Notes under the pieces: generated by a model
The model's database searches: none
Told to the model about the DNA's origin: nothing
Seen by the model: only the letters and a program-made list of their open reading frames with translations
Program-made: the position numbers and the translations under genes
Assembly: GCA_021808185.1 (NCBI GenBank)
Contig: JAKBCB010000042.1
Location: 1-13,779, forward strand
DNA: 13,779 nucleotides
DNA from: Pseudomonadota bacterium
GTDB taxonomy: Bacteria > Pseudomonadota > Alphaproteobacteria > Acetobacterales > Acetobacteraceae
Direction of reading: 5' to 3'
Shown here: positions 12,666-13,779 of the stretch, piece by piece
Layout: each line of letters opens with the position of its first letter
Numbering within the stretch: position 1 is the stretch's first letter

Positions 12666-13779
12666 CTACCGTTCGGCCGGCGGGTAGCGCCGGAGAATGA
12701 ACAGCATCAGCAGCATCGCCGGCAGCGAGGCGGCCATGGCGACTCCGTAGAACGCCGTCCAGCCTAGCGAAGCGGCGAAAAACCCGGAAAAACCTCCGAC
12801 CGTGCGCAAGGCCAGGGGGGCCACCGAGGACAGCAGCGCGAACTGGGTCGCCGTGTGCGCGGCGGAGCACAGGCCAGACAGGTAGGTCAGGAACGCGGCA
12901 TCGGCGACCCCTTCCGCGAACGCCTCCAGCACCACCGTCGCGTACAGCACCGCATGGTTGCCGGCGGACCGCGCCAGCAGCACGTACATCGCCATCACCG
13001 CCATCTGGAAGAAGCCAGTCAGGATCAGCGCGCGCTGCAAGCCGATGCGGGCAACGATCCAGGCGCCGGTGGCGTAGCCCGCGATGGTGGCGGCGAGCGA
13101 GAACGGGCCGATGGCGGCGGCGACGGCGGCGCGGTTGAAGCCGAGATCGTGGTAGAACGGCGCCAGCATCACGCCCGCCATCGCCTCGCCCAGCTTGAAC
13201 AGCGCGACATAGCCGAGGATGGCCCAGGCGCCCGGCCGCAGCAGGAAATCCCGCAGCGGATCGAGCACGGCGTTGCCCAGCCGCGTGGCCAAGCCGCCGA
13301 GGGCGGGGGCCACGATCTCGACCGACGGTTCCGGTGCCGCCCATGTCACCAGCACCCCGGCCGCGAGCAGGCCGGCCACCAGCAGCAGCGCGCCATGCCA
13401 GCCGAGCGGGCCGGCCAGGGTGATGACGCCGGCGCCGGAGACCAGCATGGCGATGCGATAGCCCCAGACATAGGCGGCATTCGCGGCCCCCTGCATCCGG
13501 CTGGGGAAGGTCTCGATGCGCCAGGCGTCGATGGCGATGTCCTGGGTGGCCGAGAGGAACGCGATCACGCCCGCCGCCGCCACGGTGACGACCGGCGCGG
13601 TGGCCGCGTCGGAGAACGCCATGCCGAGGCAGGCGAGCGCCAGCAACGGCTGGACCGCCAGCAGCCAGCCCCGCCGCCGCCCCAGGCGGGCAAGGCCGAG
13701 CGGTGGGGCGGCGTGGTCCAGCACCGGCGCCCACAGGAATTTCAGCGTGTAGGACAGGCCGATATTGGCCGTCAGCCCG
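12666..13779 (-). CDS. ampG: AmpG-like muropeptide permease, N-terminus beyond window
   Basis: On the minus strand the frame is open from the window edge to a TAG at 12668-12666, about 370 residues of a major facilitator protein, with only the first part (probably one to two membrane segments) missing. The visible start GLTANIGLSYTLKFLWAPVLD and then GRRRGWLLAVQ are the AmpG pattern (TFKFLWAPLLDR, GRRRGW). The loop SATQDIAIDAWRIE is a further AmpG hallmark. About ten membrane segments follow and the protein ends ILRRYPPAER. AmpG imports anhydro-muropeptides from the periplasm for peptidoglycan recycling and, where present, beta-lactamase induction. It converges on hisE with stops 3 bases apart and has no evident link to histidine synthesis. 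Family is clear; the exact substrate is inferred. Confidence 0.88.
   Translation of the reverse strand, partial: GLTANIGLSYTLKFLWAPVLDHAAPPLGLARLGRRRGWLLAVQPLLALACLGMAFSDAATAPVVTVAAAGVIAFLSATQDIAIDAWRIETFPSRMQGAANAAYVWGYRIAMLVSGAGVITLAGPLGWHGALLLVAGLLAAGVLVTWAAPEPSVEIVAPALGGLATRLGNAVLDPLRDFLLRPGAWAILGYVALFKLGEAMAGVMLAPFYHDLGFNRAAVAAAIGPFSLAATIAGYATGAWIVARIGLQRALILTGFFQMAVMAMYVLLARSAGNHAVLYATVVLEAFAEGVADAAFLTYLSGLCSAAHTATQFALLSSVAPLALRTVGGFSGFFAASLGWTAFYGVAMAASLPAMLLMLFILRRYPPAER

Noticed and set aside
12666..12687. CTACC/GGTAG inverted repeat at the hisE/ampG stop-stop junction, considered as a bidirectional terminator
   Set aside because: Only five pairs, lies within the ampG-like coding end, and has no T-run on either side.

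Overview
The window is very GC-rich (third codon positions almost all G or C) and reads as chromosome of an alphaproteobacterium, most likely of the Rhodospirillales/Acetobacteraceae type. This rests on the his cluster layout (hisB, DUF2628, hisH, hisA, hisF, hisE) with hslVU divergent from it, on an HslV with an N-terminal extension before the catalytic Thr, and on a methyltransferase divergent from gloB. The taxonomic call is inferred from gene order and protein style, not from a marker gene. Coding density is high. No stretch of 300 bases lacks a gene, and I saw no tRNA, rRNA, insertion sequence or CRISPR array.

Left part (1-3531): a partial SAM-dependent methyltransferase on the minus strand is divergent from gloB (glyoxalase II), which is followed by a glutathione S-transferase gene in the same operon. 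Convergent to these are a drug/metabolite-family exporter and, upstream of it, phbB (acetoacetyl-CoA reductase, polyhydroxybutyrate synthesis). A strong hairpin separates phbB from the exporter, and an FNR/FixK-like box lies upstream of phbB.

Middle part (3675-6272): an AbrB/MazE-type antitoxin and a Fic/Doc-type toxin overlap by ATGA and lie just downstream of hslVU on the same strand. hslV is preceded by a good match to a heat-shock (RpoH) promoter, placed so close to its ATG that the transcript would be nearly leaderless.

Accessory insert (about 6236-8344): between hslV and hisB, which are direct divergent neighbours in many relatives as I recall, lie about 2.1 kb. They hold a chemoreceptor remnant that lost its sensor and, by an in-frame internal deletion, the signalling tip, plus an unrecognised two-gene minus-strand unit: a lipoprotein of 308 residues and a helical protein of 114 residues with a hydrophobic C-terminal tail. 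This is the least explained part of the window.

Right part (8345-13779): a tightly packed histidine operon, hisB - DUF2628 - hisH - GNAT acetyltransferase - hisA - hisF - hisE, mostly with overlapping stop/start codons. It encodes imidazoleglycerol-phosphate formation and dehydration and three earlier steps; hisI, hisG, hisD and hisC are not here. HisE carries an unusual lysine-rich N-terminal tail. Convergent to hisE, and running off the right edge, is an AmpG-like muropeptide permease gene.
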